Assembly: GCF_002072105.2 (NCBI RefSeq)
Contig: NZ_MTBC01000009.1
Span: 99,178-163,177, forward strand
Length of the DNA stretch: 64,000 nucleotides
Direction of reading: 5' to 3'
Origin: Croceivirga radicis
GTDB taxonomy: Bacteria; Bacteroidota; Bacteroidia; Flavobacteriales; Flavobacteriaceae
How positions within the stretch are numbered: position 1 is the stretch's first letter; each line of letters opens with the position of its first letter. The position numbers and the translations under genes are program-made. A model generated the notes under the pieces. That model was not told where the DNA came from and searched no databases. It saw only the letters and a program-made list of their open reading frames with translations. Positions 16,846 to 25,584 of this stretch are shown here, piece by piece.

Positions 16846-18079
16846 CTTTAGAGCGGTTACGAGCAGTAAGTTCGCAAATTTTTACAATTACTTCTACCGC
16901 TTTTTGCATGCTTTCTAGAGGTACATATTCATATTTTCCATGAAAATTATGCCCTCCGGCAAAAATATTAGGGCAGGGTAGCCCCATGAAACTTAGTTGG
17001 CTACCATCGGTACCACCTCTAATAGGTTTTATAATGGGTGTAATGCCAACTTCTTGCATAGCTGCCTCAGCAATAGATACAATATGGAATACAGGTTCTA
17101 CTTTTTCCCTCATATTTCTATATTGGTCTTTTATTTCAACACCAATAACCTTCTCTTTAAAGTCTGCATTTAGTTTATTGGCTATAGCATTTAGCAACTC
17201 TTTTCTGGCATTAAAGTGTTCCAAATCATGATCACGTATAATTAGTTCAATTTGGGCGTTTTCTATAGTTCCTTCTATATGGTGTACATGAAAAAAACCC
17301 TCTCTACCCGTTGTTTTTTCTGGCACTTCGTTTTGTGGTAGCAGACTTAAATACGTATTTGCAAGGGTAATTGCATTGATCATTTTATTTTTGGCATAGC
17401 CTGGATGTACACTTTTTCCCTTAATGCTTATGGTTGCCCCCGCGGCATTAAAATTTTCATATTCTAGTTCTCCAACTTGGCTACCATCCATTGTATAGGC
17501 CCATTCTGCACCAAATTTGGACACATCAAATTTATGGGCGCCACGACCAATTTCTTCATCTGGAGTAAAACCAATTCTTATTTTTCCATGTTCTATTTCG
17601 GGGTGTTCAATCAAATATTCCATAGCGGTAATAATTTCGGTCACACCTGCCTTGTCATCGGCACCCAATAAAGTTGTGCCATCTGTTGTTATCAAGGTTT
17701 GCCCTTTATATTGTCTTAAATCTTCAAAATAATCCGGAGATAAAACTATATTCCTAGTGGTGTTTAAAACAATGTCCTTACCATCGTAGTTTTCTATTAC
17801 CTTAGGTCTAACATTAAAACCACTAAAATCAGGACTTGTATCAAAATGGGCAATAAAACCAATGGTGGGTACTTCTTTTTTCGTATTACTGGGTAAAGAT
17901 GCCATGATATAGGCATTTTCGTCTATGGTAACCTCTGTCATTCCTATTTGGTGTAATTCTGTTACCAACTTCTTGGCTAAATTCCACTGTTTGTCCGTAC
18001 TAGGCGTTGTATTGGATTTAGGATTACTTTGTGTATCTATTTTTACGTACTCCAAGAATCTTGATAGTAATTTTTCCAT
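16838..18079 (-). CDS. pepT: Peptidase T (tripeptide aminopeptidase)
   Basis: A 413-residue M20 family zinc peptidase. The chosen Met ([18 protein letters not shown]) aligns with the E. coli PepT start; an ATG 15 bases upstream at 18094 is an alternative. Metal and catalytic motifs are [47 protein letters not shown] and, at the C-terminus, [19 protein letters not shown] with GGHNFHG. PepT removes the N-terminal residue from tripeptides in the cytoplasm. It is the first gene of a two-gene unit with the YdeI-like gene and diverges from the small secreted-protein gene at 18179. Confidence 0.94.
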   Translation of the reverse strand: MEKLLSRFLEYVKIDTQSNPKSNTTPSTDKQWNLAKKLVTELHQIGMTEVTIDENAYIMASLPSNTKKEVPTIGFIAHFDTSPDFSGFNVRPKVIENYDGKDIVLNTTRNIVLSPDYFEDLRQYKGQTLITTDGTTLLGADDKAGVTEIITAMEYLIEHPEIEHGKIRIGFTPDEEIGRGAHKFDVSKFGAEWAYTMDGSQVGELEYENFNAAGATISIKGKSVHPGYAKNKMINAITLANTYLSLLPQNEVPEKTTGREGFFHVHHIEGTIENAQIELIIRDHDLEHFNARKELLNAIANKLNADFKEKVIGVEIKDQYRNMREKVEPVFHIVSIAEAAMQEVGITPIIKPIRGGTDGSQLSFMGLPCPNIFAGGHNFHGKYEYVPLESMQKAVEVIVKICELTARNRSKDE

Positions 18080-18178
18080 TAAAAGGTTTTTCATCAAAAA
18101 TAAGGTTTATTCGGTCGGATTTCTTCTAGTCAACACGTAAAGTAATGTATCTTGCCCCACGTTTGAGAACACGTAAAT

Positions 18179-18595
18179 ATGAGAGGTCCGTTAGTGGCTT
18201 TATCGCTATTTTTTCTAGTAAACCTAAATGCCCAAGATTGTTTGTTGGGAATAGGAGGTAAGGACGATGAGGTTATAATACAAACCTTTAAACTTACCGA
18301 GGAACAACAGGAAAATTTAAAAAACTGGGGTGCTGAATTAAAGTTTAGAAACGAGATTTATACCAATAGGTTAAAAAATGTTTTAAGAAACTACCCAACG
18401 GAAACTTTAGAAAATCTAGAGGTTCGTGCGCAAAAACACAGTGATTTATTAGATAGTATGGAAGCTAACATGCGTTTGTTGGATAAGCGCCTATTGGGTC
18501 TGTTCAGTGTGGAGCAGTACAATCTATACGTATCTCTATGCAATCAAATACAAAGGGTACCCATTTATACCAATGTGTCTCAAAACAAAAATTAA
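18179..18595 (+). CDS. Small secreted protein of unknown function
   Basis: A 138-residue protein with a signal peptide ending near NLNAQ and a helical, charged mature part. I do not recognise a family. Visible traits are a Leu/Glu/Lys-rich amphipathic region (residues 45-115, possible helical bundle or coiled coil) and a Cys pair, Cys22 of the mature N-terminus and a later Cys in VSLCNQIQ. It is divergent from pepT and followed by pyrD with its own promoter. Function is open. Confidence 0.7.
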   Translation: MRGPLVALSLFFLVNLNAQDCLLGIGGKDDEVIIQTFKLTEEQQENLKNWGAELKFRNEIYTNRLKNVLRNYPTETLENLEVRAQKHSDLLDSMEANMRLLDKRLLGLFSVEQYNLYVSLCNQIQRVPIYTNVSQNKN

Positions 18596-18626
18596 GTTAA
18601 AAATAACCTAGCATAATTAGAGTTTC

Positions 18627-18634
18627 TATTTTTG
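18627..18634 (+). promoter_or_regulatory. -7 promoter element for pyrD
   Basis: TATTTTTG matches TAnnTTTG exactly. It ends 18 bases before the pyrD ATG at 18653, which rules out the upstream TTG at 18632 as the start and implies a very short leader. Confidence 0.55.
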
Positions 18635-18652
18635 CAAAAAATTAAGGCCTTA

Positions 18653-19693
18653 ATGTATAAAGTTTTAATACGTCCTATTCTTTTTTTATTTGACGCAGAA
18701 AATGCCCATCACATTTCATTTTTCCTGATTAAGCTGTTTTCAAAGCTTGGGTTAACCGGTTTATATGGCAAACTATTTGTTAAAGAAGACAAACGGTTAG
18801 AAAGGGAGGTCTTTGGTTTAAAATTTAAGAATCCGGTTGGTTTAGCTGCTGGTTTTGATAAAGATGCCAAGTTGTTCAATGAATTTTCAGATTTTGGGTT
18901 TGGTTTTATAGAAATAGGCACTCTTACCCCAAAACCCCAACCAGGTAACCCTAAAAAGCGTTTGTTTAGGTTGGTAGAAGATAAAGCCGTGATTAACAGA
19001 ATGGGCTTTAACAACAAAGGAGTTTTTGATGCTGTAGAACGGTTAAAAAAAGAACACAAGGTTTTGATAGGGGGCAATATTGGAAAAAACAAAGTAACCG
19101 CCAACCAAGATGCCGTAAAGGACTATCTAATCTGTTTTGATGCCCTATTTGATCATGTGGATTATTTTGTGGTAAATGTAAGTTCGCCCAATACCCCTGG
19201 TTTAAGAGAATTACAGGATAAAAAACCACTTACCGAAATTTTAGTTGCTCTAAAACGTCAAAACGAAAAATTAGCAACTCAAAAGAAGAGCAAAACCAAA
19301 CCTATTTTATTAAAAATTGCTCCTGATTTAACCAATGCCCAACTTTTTGATATTATAGATATTGTAAAAGACACCCAGATTGATGGTGTTATCGCTACCA
19401 ATACAACTATTGCCAGAGATAATCTAAAATCTCATCTAACATTGGTAGAAGAAAAAGGCGGACTTAGTGGTAAACCCTTGACCAACAGAAGTACAGAGGT
19501 AATAGAGTTTCTGCATTACCATAGTAACGGTAGTTTTCCAATTATTGGAGTAGGCGGCATACATTCAGAAGAAGATGCCTTGGCAAAATTGCGGGCCGGT
19601 GCGTCTTTAGTGCAATTGTATACTGGATTTATTTACGAGGGACCTGCTTTAATAAAGCGTATTAATAAGGCAATTTTAGCACAGGCTAATTAG
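18653..19693 (+). CDS. pyrD: Class 2 dihydroorotate dehydrogenase (quinone)
   Basis: A 346-residue enzyme of pyrimidine synthesis that oxidises dihydroorotate to orotate with FMN and membrane quinone. The N-terminal amphipathic segment ([19 protein letters not shown]) is the class 2 membrane-tunnel domain. FMN and substrate motifs follow: [36 protein letters not shown] (class 2 catalytic Ser), [14 protein letters not shown] and IGVGGI. The last 8 bases overlap the convergent Dabb gene. The ATG at 18653 is chosen because an in-frame upstream TTG overlaps the promoter. Confidence 0.95.
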   Translation: MYKVLIRPILFLFDAENAHHISFFLIKLFSKLGLTGLYGKLFVKEDKRLEREVFGLKFKNPVGLAAGFDKDAKLFNEFSDFGFGFIEIGTLTPKPQPGNPKKRLFRLVEDKAVINRMGFNNKGVFDAVERLKKEHKVLIGGNIGKNKVTANQDAVKDYLICFDALFDHVDYFVVNVSSPNTPGLRELQDKKPLTEILVALKRQNEKLATQKKSKTKPILLKIAPDLTNAQLFDIIDIVKDTQIDGVIATNTTIARDNLKSHLTLVEEKGGLSGKPLTNRSTEVIEFLHYHSNGSFPIIGVGGIHSEEDALAKLRAGASLVQLYTGFIYEGPALIKRINKAILAQAN

Positions 19694-20069
19694 TAACCCA
19701 GTAATCTACTACCAAAACATCTGCTAAATAATCTTTAAGTAAAGCGCCAAACGCTTTATGTGCAGGATGTGGTAAATATATTGCACGGTCTGCTTCACTC
19801 TTAAAAGTTAAAAAGAAACAATGAGTAAAACCTTTGTCCAAGCCTTCTGGACTATTATTGGTACCCCATTCAAAATCTTTTATTACTTGTATCTTATCAG
19901 GAAGGGCGTTAAAGGCGCGTTCAATTTCAATTATTTTTCCTGCAGTGGTCTCTGGCTTAAATTTAAACAGTACAACATGTCTAAGCACACTATCTTTTGT
20001 TTGGTTCATGGTTTGGGCATTAATGCTACTTAAGGCGCATATGGCTAATAACAAAAATAGATTTCTCAC
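19686..20069 (-). CDS. Secreted Dabb (stress-responsive alpha/beta barrel) domain protein
   Basis: A 127-residue protein with a signal peptide ([12 protein letters not shown], cleavage near INAQ) followed by a Dabb domain: [36 protein letters not shown] and [11 protein letters not shown]. The start is GTG at 20069; no ATG precedes the signal peptide. Dabb proteins are dimeric ferredoxin-fold barrels, with some members acting on small molecules, but the function here is unknown. It converges with pyrD, overlapping by 8 bases. Confidence 0.87.
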   Translation of the reverse strand: MRNLFLLLAICALSSINAQTMNQTKDSVLRHVVLFKFKPETTAGKIIEIERAFNALPDKIQVIKDFEWGTNNSPEGLDKGFTHCFFLTFKSEADRAIYLPHPAHKAFGALLKDYLADVLVVDYWVTN

Positions 20070-20132
20070 GATAATAATTTTGAGTTAGTTGATAAAGCAA
20101 CTTTTGTAAATTTAGCTTTTTAAAGTTTTCTA

Positions 20133-20759
20133 TTGAATATTGAAATTTTACTAGCCTTTGCGGCTGCTACGGCTACTCTGGCAATTGCTCCAGGACCAGA
20201 TAATATTTTTGTCTTGGTTCAAAGTATTACCAATGGTAAAAAGCAAGGTTTGGCCGTTGTAGCTGGTCTTATGTCTGGTTGTTTGGTACATACCACATTA
20301 TTGGCTTTTGGTATATCTATTATCATAAGAGATAACCTATACTTATTTTGGATGATTAAGTTATTTGGCGCGGGTTATCTGCTTTACTTGGCTTATAAAG
20401 TATACCAAGCCAAAGCAGAGATAGTTTTGGATATAAAGGTGAACCAAACTACATCGGTTTGGCCGTTGTTCAAAAAAGGGTTTTGGATGAATGTGCTAAA
20501 TCCTAAAGTAACCATATTTTTTCTAGCTTTTTTTCCAGGCTTTTTGTTCAGCGATACCCTTTCGCCCTATATTCAGTTTTACCTATTGGGTTTTTTATTT
20601 ATACTGGTTTCCTCATTAATTTTTTGTGCCATAGCAATTCTTGCCGGCAGGGTAGGAGCTTATTTAAATTCTCATGCAAAAGCTGGGTTTTACCTAAAAT
20701 GGATGCAAATAGTAGTATTCGTGGGCTTGGCAATCTATTTAGTAGGTACCGGTAAATAA
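20133..20759 (+). CDS. LysE/RhtB family amino-acid exporter
   Basis: A 208-residue inner-membrane protein with about six transmembrane helices. The N-terminal LysE signature is LAIAPGPDNIFVL, and LNPKVTIFFLAFFPGF is typical of the second half. The only plausible start is TTG at 20133, since no in-frame ATG precedes the first helix. Family members export lysine, threonine, homoserine or similar compounds; the substrate is unknown. HMG-CoA lyase begins 16 bases downstream on the same strand, so the two may be cotranscribed. Confidence 0.87.
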   Translation: MNIEILLAFAAATATLAIAPGPDNIFVLVQSITNGKKQGLAVVAGLMSGCLVHTTLLAFGISIIIRDNLYLFWMIKLFGAGYLLYLAYKVYQAKAEIVLDIKVNQTTSVWPLFKKGFWMNVLNPKVTIFFLAFFPGFLFSDTLSPYIQFYLLGFLFILVSSLIFCAIAILAGRVGAYLNSHAKAGFYLKWMQIVVFVGLAIYLVGTGK

Positions 20760-20775
20760 TGGTAATTTTGAAACA

Positions 20776-21645
20776 ATGGAAAAAGAAGTGGTCAAAATTA
20801 TAGAATGTCCTAGAGATGCCATGCAAGGCATAAAAACTTTTATACCAACGGCTAACAAAATAAAATATATACAATCCTTACTGGGGTGTGGTTTTGATAC
20901 TTTGGATTTTGGCAGTTTTGTTTCGCCAAAGGCCATTCCACAAATGCAAGATACTGCGGCGGTTCTAGCGGGTTTAGACCTCTCTAAAACCAAAAGTAAA
21001 TTGCTTTCCATAGTAGCCAATGTAAGAGGGGCAGAAGATGCCAGTGTACACCCAGAGATTACTTATCTAGGTTACCCATTTTCTATTTCAGAAAACTTTC
21101 AAATGCGTAATACCCATAAGACCATTGCACAGTCTGTAGATATTTTAAAAGCCATTTTAGATATAGCCGATAAAAGCAATAAAGAAGTGGTTACCTATAT
21201 TTCTATGGGGTTTGGAAACCCGTACGGTGACCCTTGGGATGTGGATATTGTAGGTGAGTGGACAGAAAAGTTGGCAAGTATGGGAGTCAATATTTTATCA
21301 CTATCAGATACTATTGGAAGTTCTGATCCAGATGTTATTTCTTATTTATTTTCTAACCTAATTCCCAAATACCCCAATGTAGAGTTTGGTGCCCACTTAC
21401 ATACCACCCCGGCAAAATGGCACGAAAAGGTTGCTGCGGCTTATGCTGCAGGTTGCCGAAGGTTTGATGGTGCCGTACAAGGATTTGGTGGTTGCCCAAT
21501 GGCTAAAGATGAATTAACCGGTAATATGCCAACCGAAAAAATGCTCTCCTTTTTTACCGAACAAAAGGCAGAAACCAATGTAAACTGGATGGTTTTTGAA
21601 GCTGCCTATAACAAAGCCACCGAATTATTCAGCACGTATCATTAA
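20776..21645 (+). CDS. Hydroxymethylglutaryl-CoA lyase
   Basis: A 289-residue TIM-barrel lyase that splits HMG-CoA into acetoacetate and acetyl-CoA at the end of leucine catabolism. Key motifs are IECPRDAMQG (catalytic Arg), GAHLHTTP (metal-binding His pair) and the HMG-CoA lyase signature GFGGCPMAKDELTGN with its Cys. Length matches the family. The gene is followed by the iron-locus promoter region. No other leucine-degradation gene is in the window. Confidence 0.92.
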   Translation: MEKEVVKIIECPRDAMQGIKTFIPTANKIKYIQSLLGCGFDTLDFGSFVSPKAIPQMQDTAAVLAGLDLSKTKSKLLSIVANVRGAEDASVHPEITYLGYPFSISENFQMRNTHKTIAQSVDILKAILDIADKSNKEVVTYISMGFGNPYGDPWDVDIVGEWTEKLASMGVNILSLSDTIGSSDPDVISYLFSNLIPKYPNVEFGAHLHTTPAKWHEKVAAAYAAGCRRFDGAVQGFGGCPMAKDELTGNMPTEKMLSFFTEQKAETNVNWMVFEAAYNKATELFSTYH

Positions 21646-21656
21646 GAAAAGTTTAT

Positions 21657-21679
21657 TTATTTACAATAAGTCTAAATAA
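21657..21679. promoter_or_regulatory. Palindromic operator candidate 1, upstream of the iron operon
   Basis: A 23-bp imperfect palindrome with arms TTATTTACA and TCTAAATAA around a 5-base spacer (8 of 9 arm positions pair, extendable by two pairs outward). It lies just upstream of the -33 box. Near-identical copies occur at 21724-21746 and 29314-29336. Confidence 0.6.
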
Positions 21680-21681
21680 AT

Positions 21682-21713
21682 TTTGCATAGTTGATGTGTC
21701 AACTATATTTTTG
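21682..21713 (+). promoter_or_regulatory. Promoter of the DUF4856-imelysin operon with internal inverted repeat
   Basis: TTTG (21682-21685) and TATTTTTG (21706-21713) form a consensus Bacteroidota promoter with a 20-base spacer. A perfect inverted repeat ATAGTTGA / TCAACTAT (4-base loop, 21687-21706) fills the spacer. Palindromic operator candidates lie on both sides. Confidence 0.65.
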
Positions 21714-21723
21714 CAGCGATTTT

Positions 21724-21746
21724 TTATTTATAAGTAATCTAAATAA
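21724..21746. promoter_or_regulatory. Palindromic operator candidate 2, in the leader of the iron operon
   Basis: Arms TTATTTATA and TCTAAATAA with a 5-base spacer, the same 23-bp layout as copies 1 and 3. It lies downstream of the -7 box and ends 5 bases before the DUF4856 ATG, so a bound repressor would block transcription start or early elongation. Confidence 0.6.
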
Positions 21747-21751
21747 ATTTT

Positions 21752-22975
21752 ATGTTGAAGAAGATTGTACCTTTTGCATGTGTTATAGTAGGTTTAACAT
21801 CATGTTCATTGGATGATGATGGTGACGATGTTATCATCGACGAAATTCAAATTGAAAATCCAAGCTCTTACACGTTTGAAAGAGACGGAGCCTCTACAGT
21901 TTCTTTCTCTGGCCAAACTACACGTTTACGTATGGGAGATGAACTTTTGGCTGCTATGATGGATGATTCATCTACCTTAGAAGAGCTAGGGGCAATGTAT
22001 GCGCACGAAGAAGGAGCAGCAGATTTTAGTGATGCTGATTTAAATGCATCTGATAAAAACTTATTAACTAAAACGGCAGCTTCGGTAGATTACTTCTCTA
22101 CTAATTCCGCAGAGCAAATAGCCATAAGAGCAGATTTTAATTCTTGGTTACAGACGCAGGTAGAAGAAGTGTTTCCTAATTGGAATACGGTTGCAACAGC
22201 AGGTGTTGCCGGGCAATTGGCAGATGGCGCATCTACCAGATATGTAAATGCTCAAGGTTTGGAAATGAACCAAGTATTCAATAAATCACTTATTGGGGCT
22301 TTAATGGTAGACCAAGCCATCAACAATTATTTAAGTCCAGATGTTTTGGATGCTGGCGACAATCCAGATAACAATGGAGCGGGCATAACAGAAGAGGGTA
22401 AAAATTATACCACTATGGAGCACAAGTGGGATGAGGCTTATGGCTATGTCTTTGGGCAGAATGCAGATGCGGCCAATCCTAATGCAGATTTAGGTGCAGA
22501 TAACTTTTTAAATAAATACTTGGGTAGAGTAGAAGGCGATGCCGATTTTGCCGGTATTGCAGATGATATCTTTCAGGCTTTTAAATTGGGTAGAGCGGCA
22601 ATTGTGGCAAAACAATATACGGTTCGTGACCAACAAGCTGTTATAATTCAAGATAAAATCTCTACCATTATTGGTGTACGGGCGATATACTATTTGCAAC
22701 AAGCAAAGTTAGAATTGGAGAAAGAATCGCCATCTTATGGTACTGTATTTCATGACTTATCTGAAGGTTATGGTTTTATTTACAGTTTACAATTTACCAG
22801 AGATACTAGTAAAGAAGCACCATATTTTACCAAGAACCAAGTAGATGCATTATTGGCTCAATTGTTAGGCGACGGGGATAATGGTCTATGGGATGTTACC
22901 CCAGAAACCTTACAAGATATTTCCGAGACCATAGCAAATGCATTTAGTTTTAGCTTGGAAGCCGCGGCTAACTAA
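21752..22975 (+). CDS. DUF4856 domain lipoprotein
   Basis: A 407-residue protein with a lipoprotein signal (lipobox LTSC, Cys18), an Asp-rich linker (LDDDGDD) and one DUF4856 domain: SYTFERDGASTVSFSGQTTR near the start, then FNKSLIGALMVDQAINNYL and MEHKWDEAYGYVFG. It is the first gene of a probable iron/haem uptake unit with imelysin, HTTM, TonB receptor and haem-binding-domain genes. DUF4856 proteins are often encoded next to imelysins, which suggests a role in metal or haem capture at the cell surface (inference). The promoter contains two copies of a shared palindrome. Confidence 0.87.
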   Translation: MLKKIVPFACVIVGLTSCSLDDDGDDVIIDEIQIENPSSYTFERDGASTVSFSGQTTRLRMGDELLAAMMDDSSTLEELGAMYAHEEGAADFSDADLNASDKNLLTKTAASVDYFSTNSAEQIAIRADFNSWLQTQVEEVFPNWNTVATAGVAGQLADGASTRYVNAQGLEMNQVFNKSLIGALMVDQAINNYLSPDVLDAGDNPDNNGAGITEEGKNYTTMEHKWDEAYGYVFGQNADAANPNADLGADNFLNKYLGRVEGDADFAGIADDIFQAFKLGRAAIVAKQYTVRDQQAVIIQDKISTIIGVRAIYYLQQAKLELEKESPSYGTVFHDLSEGYGFIYSLQFTRDTSKEAPYFTKNQVDALLAQLLGDGDNGLWDVTPETLQDISETIANAFSFSLEAAAN

Positions 22976-23041
22976 TTGAACAAAAGCGTTAATTCTCAAA
23001 AATAATGGGGTTTTTGATAGGTGAAATATCGAGCCCCGTTT

Positions 23042-23049
23042 TATATTTG
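23042..23049 (+). promoter_or_regulatory. -7 promoter element for the imelysin gene
   Basis: TATATTTG matches TAnnTTTG exactly, 33 bases before the imelysin ATG. Upstream bases include a GGGG...CCCC inverted repeat (about 23007-23037). The imelysin gene may therefore have its own promoter inside the locus. Confidence 0.5.
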
Positions 23050-23082
23050 CACCGCTTAATTAGAATAAATAAAAATTAAGAA

Positions 23083-24219
23083 ATGAAAAGGAAAGTTTGG
23101 TACGTGGGAGTATTGCTAGCCTCCCTATTTATTTTGGCGTGTAGTTCGGATGCTATGGATGACGGCACGCAGCAAGATGATGGCCCTGTGAACGTGAGCT
23201 TTGACCGTAGCGCTATGTTGCGCAATTGGGCAGACAATATTATCATTCCGGCCTATACCAATTTCAATACCAATTTTAATGCGGTGGTAGCTGCAAATGC
23301 TGCTTTTAAAGCAGATGTTTCGGTAAATAACCTAGTTACGTTACGTAACGCTTGGCTAAATTCTTACCAAGATTGGCAATCTATTTCTATGTTCGAAATT
23401 GGTCCGGCAGAAGATAACGATTTACGCTTAAATATTAACACTTATCCAACCGATGTTCAGGCAATATCCGAAGCTATAGCAAATGGTACATACGGTTTTG
23501 ATTTACCTTCCAATAGGGATACCAAAGGATTTCCTGCTATGGATTACCTTTTAAATGGTATAGCGGCTACAGATGCGGAAATTATTGCAGTATATCAAGA
23601 TACCAATTCGGGTCAAGCCCATTTGGATTTTTTAGAAGCGGTTGTGTTAGATATTCAATCTAGGGTTTCTACCGTAGCAACGGCATGGACCAGCGGATAC
23701 AGAGATACGTTTGTTGCTAATGACGGTGCTTCTGCTACTGCTAGCACAGACCGCTTGGTAAACGATGTTATTTTTTATTACGAAAAATTCTTAAGGGCTG
23801 GTAAAGTAGGCATTCCTATTGGTAAGTTTACGGGAACTGCGGCCCCTAACACTTTAGAGGCCTATTACAGTCCAAAAAATAGTAAAGTTTTATTGTTGGC
23901 TAGTTTAGATGCTTTTCAAGATTTTTTTAATGGCACTCATTTTCAAGGTTCTGCAAAAGGTGAAAGTCTAGCAAGTTATTTGGTGGCCTTAAATAGCGTT
24001 AAAAATGGAGAGGAATTAGAAAATCTAATCAATGCCCAGTTAGAGAACGCTAGAGATTCTTTTGAAAGTTTAGGTGTTTTTAAAGAAGAAATAGAAAGCA
24101 GTTCTGCAAGTATAGCAGATGCATATGACCAACTGCAATTGGTAGTACCCATGTTAAAGGTAGATATGGTTTCTGCTATGAGTATTGCGGTAGATTTTGT
24201 AGATGCAGACGGTGATTAG
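23083..24219 (+). CDS. Imelysin-family (peptidase M75-like) lipoprotein
   Basis: A 378-residue protein with a lipoprotein signal (lipobox ILAC, Cys20) and the helical imelysin domain: LRNAWLNSYQDWQ, FEIGPAED, and KGFPAMDYLLNG at residues 148-159. Imelysins (EfeO, IrpA and relatives) are iron-uptake proteins without shown protease activity. The conserved GxHxxE metal motif is replaced here by GFPAMD, so metal binding by that site is doubtful. Position between a DUF4856 lipoprotein and an HTTM/TonB receptor pair supports a role in iron or haem acquisition. The HTTM start codon follows the stop codon directly. Confidence 0.88.
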   Translation: MKRKVWYVGVLLASLFILACSSDAMDDGTQQDDGPVNVSFDRSAMLRNWADNIIIPAYTNFNTNFNAVVAANAAFKADVSVNNLVTLRNAWLNSYQDWQSISMFEIGPAEDNDLRLNINTYPTDVQAISEAIANGTYGFDLPSNRDTKGFPAMDYLLNGIAATDAEIIAVYQDTNSGQAHLDFLEAVVLDIQSRVSTVATAWTSGYRDTFVANDGASATASTDRLVNDVIFYYEKFLRAGKVGIPIGKFTGTAAPNTLEAYYSPKNSKVLLLASLDAFQDFFNGTHFQGSAKGESLASYLVALNSVKNGEELENLINAQLENARDSFESLGVFKEEIESSSASIADAYDQLQLVVPMLKVDMVSAMSIAVDFVDADGD

Positions 24220-25584
24220 ATGATTGGTCAACTCCAAAAAAAATTAATACAACCTGTAGAGGCCGCCCCTTTGGCGGTCTTTCGTATTTTTTTTGGTGTA
24301 ATGATGTTTCTAAGTATTTTGAGGTTTTGGGCCAACGGCTGGATAGAGAAACTCTACTTAGAACCAAATTTCCATTTTACCTATTACGGTTTTGAATGGG
24401 TAAAACCTTTGGGAAATTTTACTTACGTGTTATTTATAGTTTGTGCTATCACCGCTGTAATGGTAGCTGCAGGTATCAAATACCGCTTGGCAATAACGCT
24501 ATTCTTCCTCAGCTTTACTTATATAGAGCTCATGGATAAAACTACTTACCTTAACCACTATTATTTTATTTCGGTATTAGCATTTGTAATGCTCTTTTTA
24601 CCAGCGGAACGCTATTTTTCATGGGATGCTTATAAAAATGAAAAACTGAGAGCAAAATTTATTCCAGCGTGGAGCATTTTAGTCTTAAAACTATTATTGG
24701 GTATTGTTTATTTCTATGCGGGTTTGGCAAAGCTAAATTCAGATTGGTTGGTTAAAGCAATGCCCCTAAAAATTTGGTTGCCTTCTAAGTTTGATGTGCC
24801 GTTTATTGGTGACTTTATGGGCTTAGAATGGGTGCATTATGCATTTAGTTATACCGGTGCTTTGTATGATTTGGCTATTCCTTTTCTACTGTTTTACAAG
24901 CCAACGCGCAAATTCGCATTTATAATGGTGGTCATTTTTCATGTGTTAACTCGGGTATTATTTCCTATTGGTATGTTTCCGTACATCATGATAGTTTCTG
25001 CTTTGGTATTTTTCGATGCTAGCTTTCATCAGAAAATAATAGAATGGATTGCGAAACGACTTAAGGTTTCCATGGCCCTATTTCAAAATACAAGTGCATA
25101 TCAACCTAAAGGGATAAAAGCAAAATTTGCAACTGGAGTATTGGTTATTTTTATGGCATTTCAATTGATATTCCCATGGCGTTACCTTTTGTATCCTGGC
25201 GAATTGTTTTGGACAGAAGAAGGGTATCGTTTTTCATGGCGGGTAATGCTCATGGAAAAATCGGGTTACGCGCAGTTTAAAGTGGTAGATACCAAAACCG
25301 GCAAACAATTTTATGTGGATAATTCGGACTTTTTAACCACATTTCAAGAAAAACAGATGAGTTTTCAACCGGACTTCATTCTAGAATATGCACATTATTT
25401 AAAGCAACATTTTACGGCCCAAGGTCATAAAAACATCGCCATTTATGTAGAAAGTTATGTGGCGCTAAATGGTAGGTTAAGTCAACCTTACATAAACCCA
25501 AAGGTGGACTTGACCCAAGAAAAAGAATCATTCAAACCTAAAAACTGGATATTACCTTTCAAAGATGAGATTACAGGTATTTAA
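24220..25584 (+). CDS. HTTM-domain (vitamin K-dependent gamma-carboxylase-like) membrane protein
   Basis: A 454-residue polytopic protein. The first 290 residues form the HTTM domain shared with vitamin K-dependent gamma-carboxylase: FRIFFGVMMFLSILRFW, KTTYLNHYYF, KLLLGIVYFYAGLAKLNSDWL and FHVLTRVLFPIGMFPY. The C-terminal part is a soluble beta-rich region. The ATG directly follows the imelysin stop and the 3' end overlaps the TonB receptor by 20 bases, so it is part of that operon. Its reaction in bacteria is unknown. A post-translational modification or haem-handling step in the periplasm is possible but unproven. Confidence 0.87.
   Translation: MIGQLQKKLIQPVEAAPLAVFRIFFGVMMFLSILRFWANGWIEKLYLEPNFHFTYYGFEWVKPLGNFTYVLFIVCAITAVMVAAGIKYRLAITLFFLSFTYIELMDKTTYLNHYYFISVLAFVMLFLPAERYFSWDAYKNEKLRAKFIPAWSILVLKLLLGIVYFYAGLAKLNSDWLVKAMPLKIWLPSKFDVPFIGDFMGLEWVHYAFSYTGALYDLAIPFLLFYKPTRKFAFIMVVIFHVLTRVLFPIGMFPYIMIVSALVFFDASFHQKIIEWIAKRLKVSMALFQNTSAYQPKGIKAKFATGVLVIFMAFQLIFPWRYLLYPGELFWTEEGYRFSWRVMLMEKSGYAQFKVVDTKTGKQFYVDNSDFLTTFQEKQMSFQPDFILEYAHYLKQHFTAQGHKNIAIYVESYVALNGRLSQPYINPKVDLTQEKESFKPKNWILPFKDEITGI

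Noticed and set aside
23055..23080. Inverted repeat CTTAATT / AATTAAG ahead of the imelysin gene as an operator
   Set aside because: Short AT-only arms with a 12-base spacer are expected by chance in this composition.
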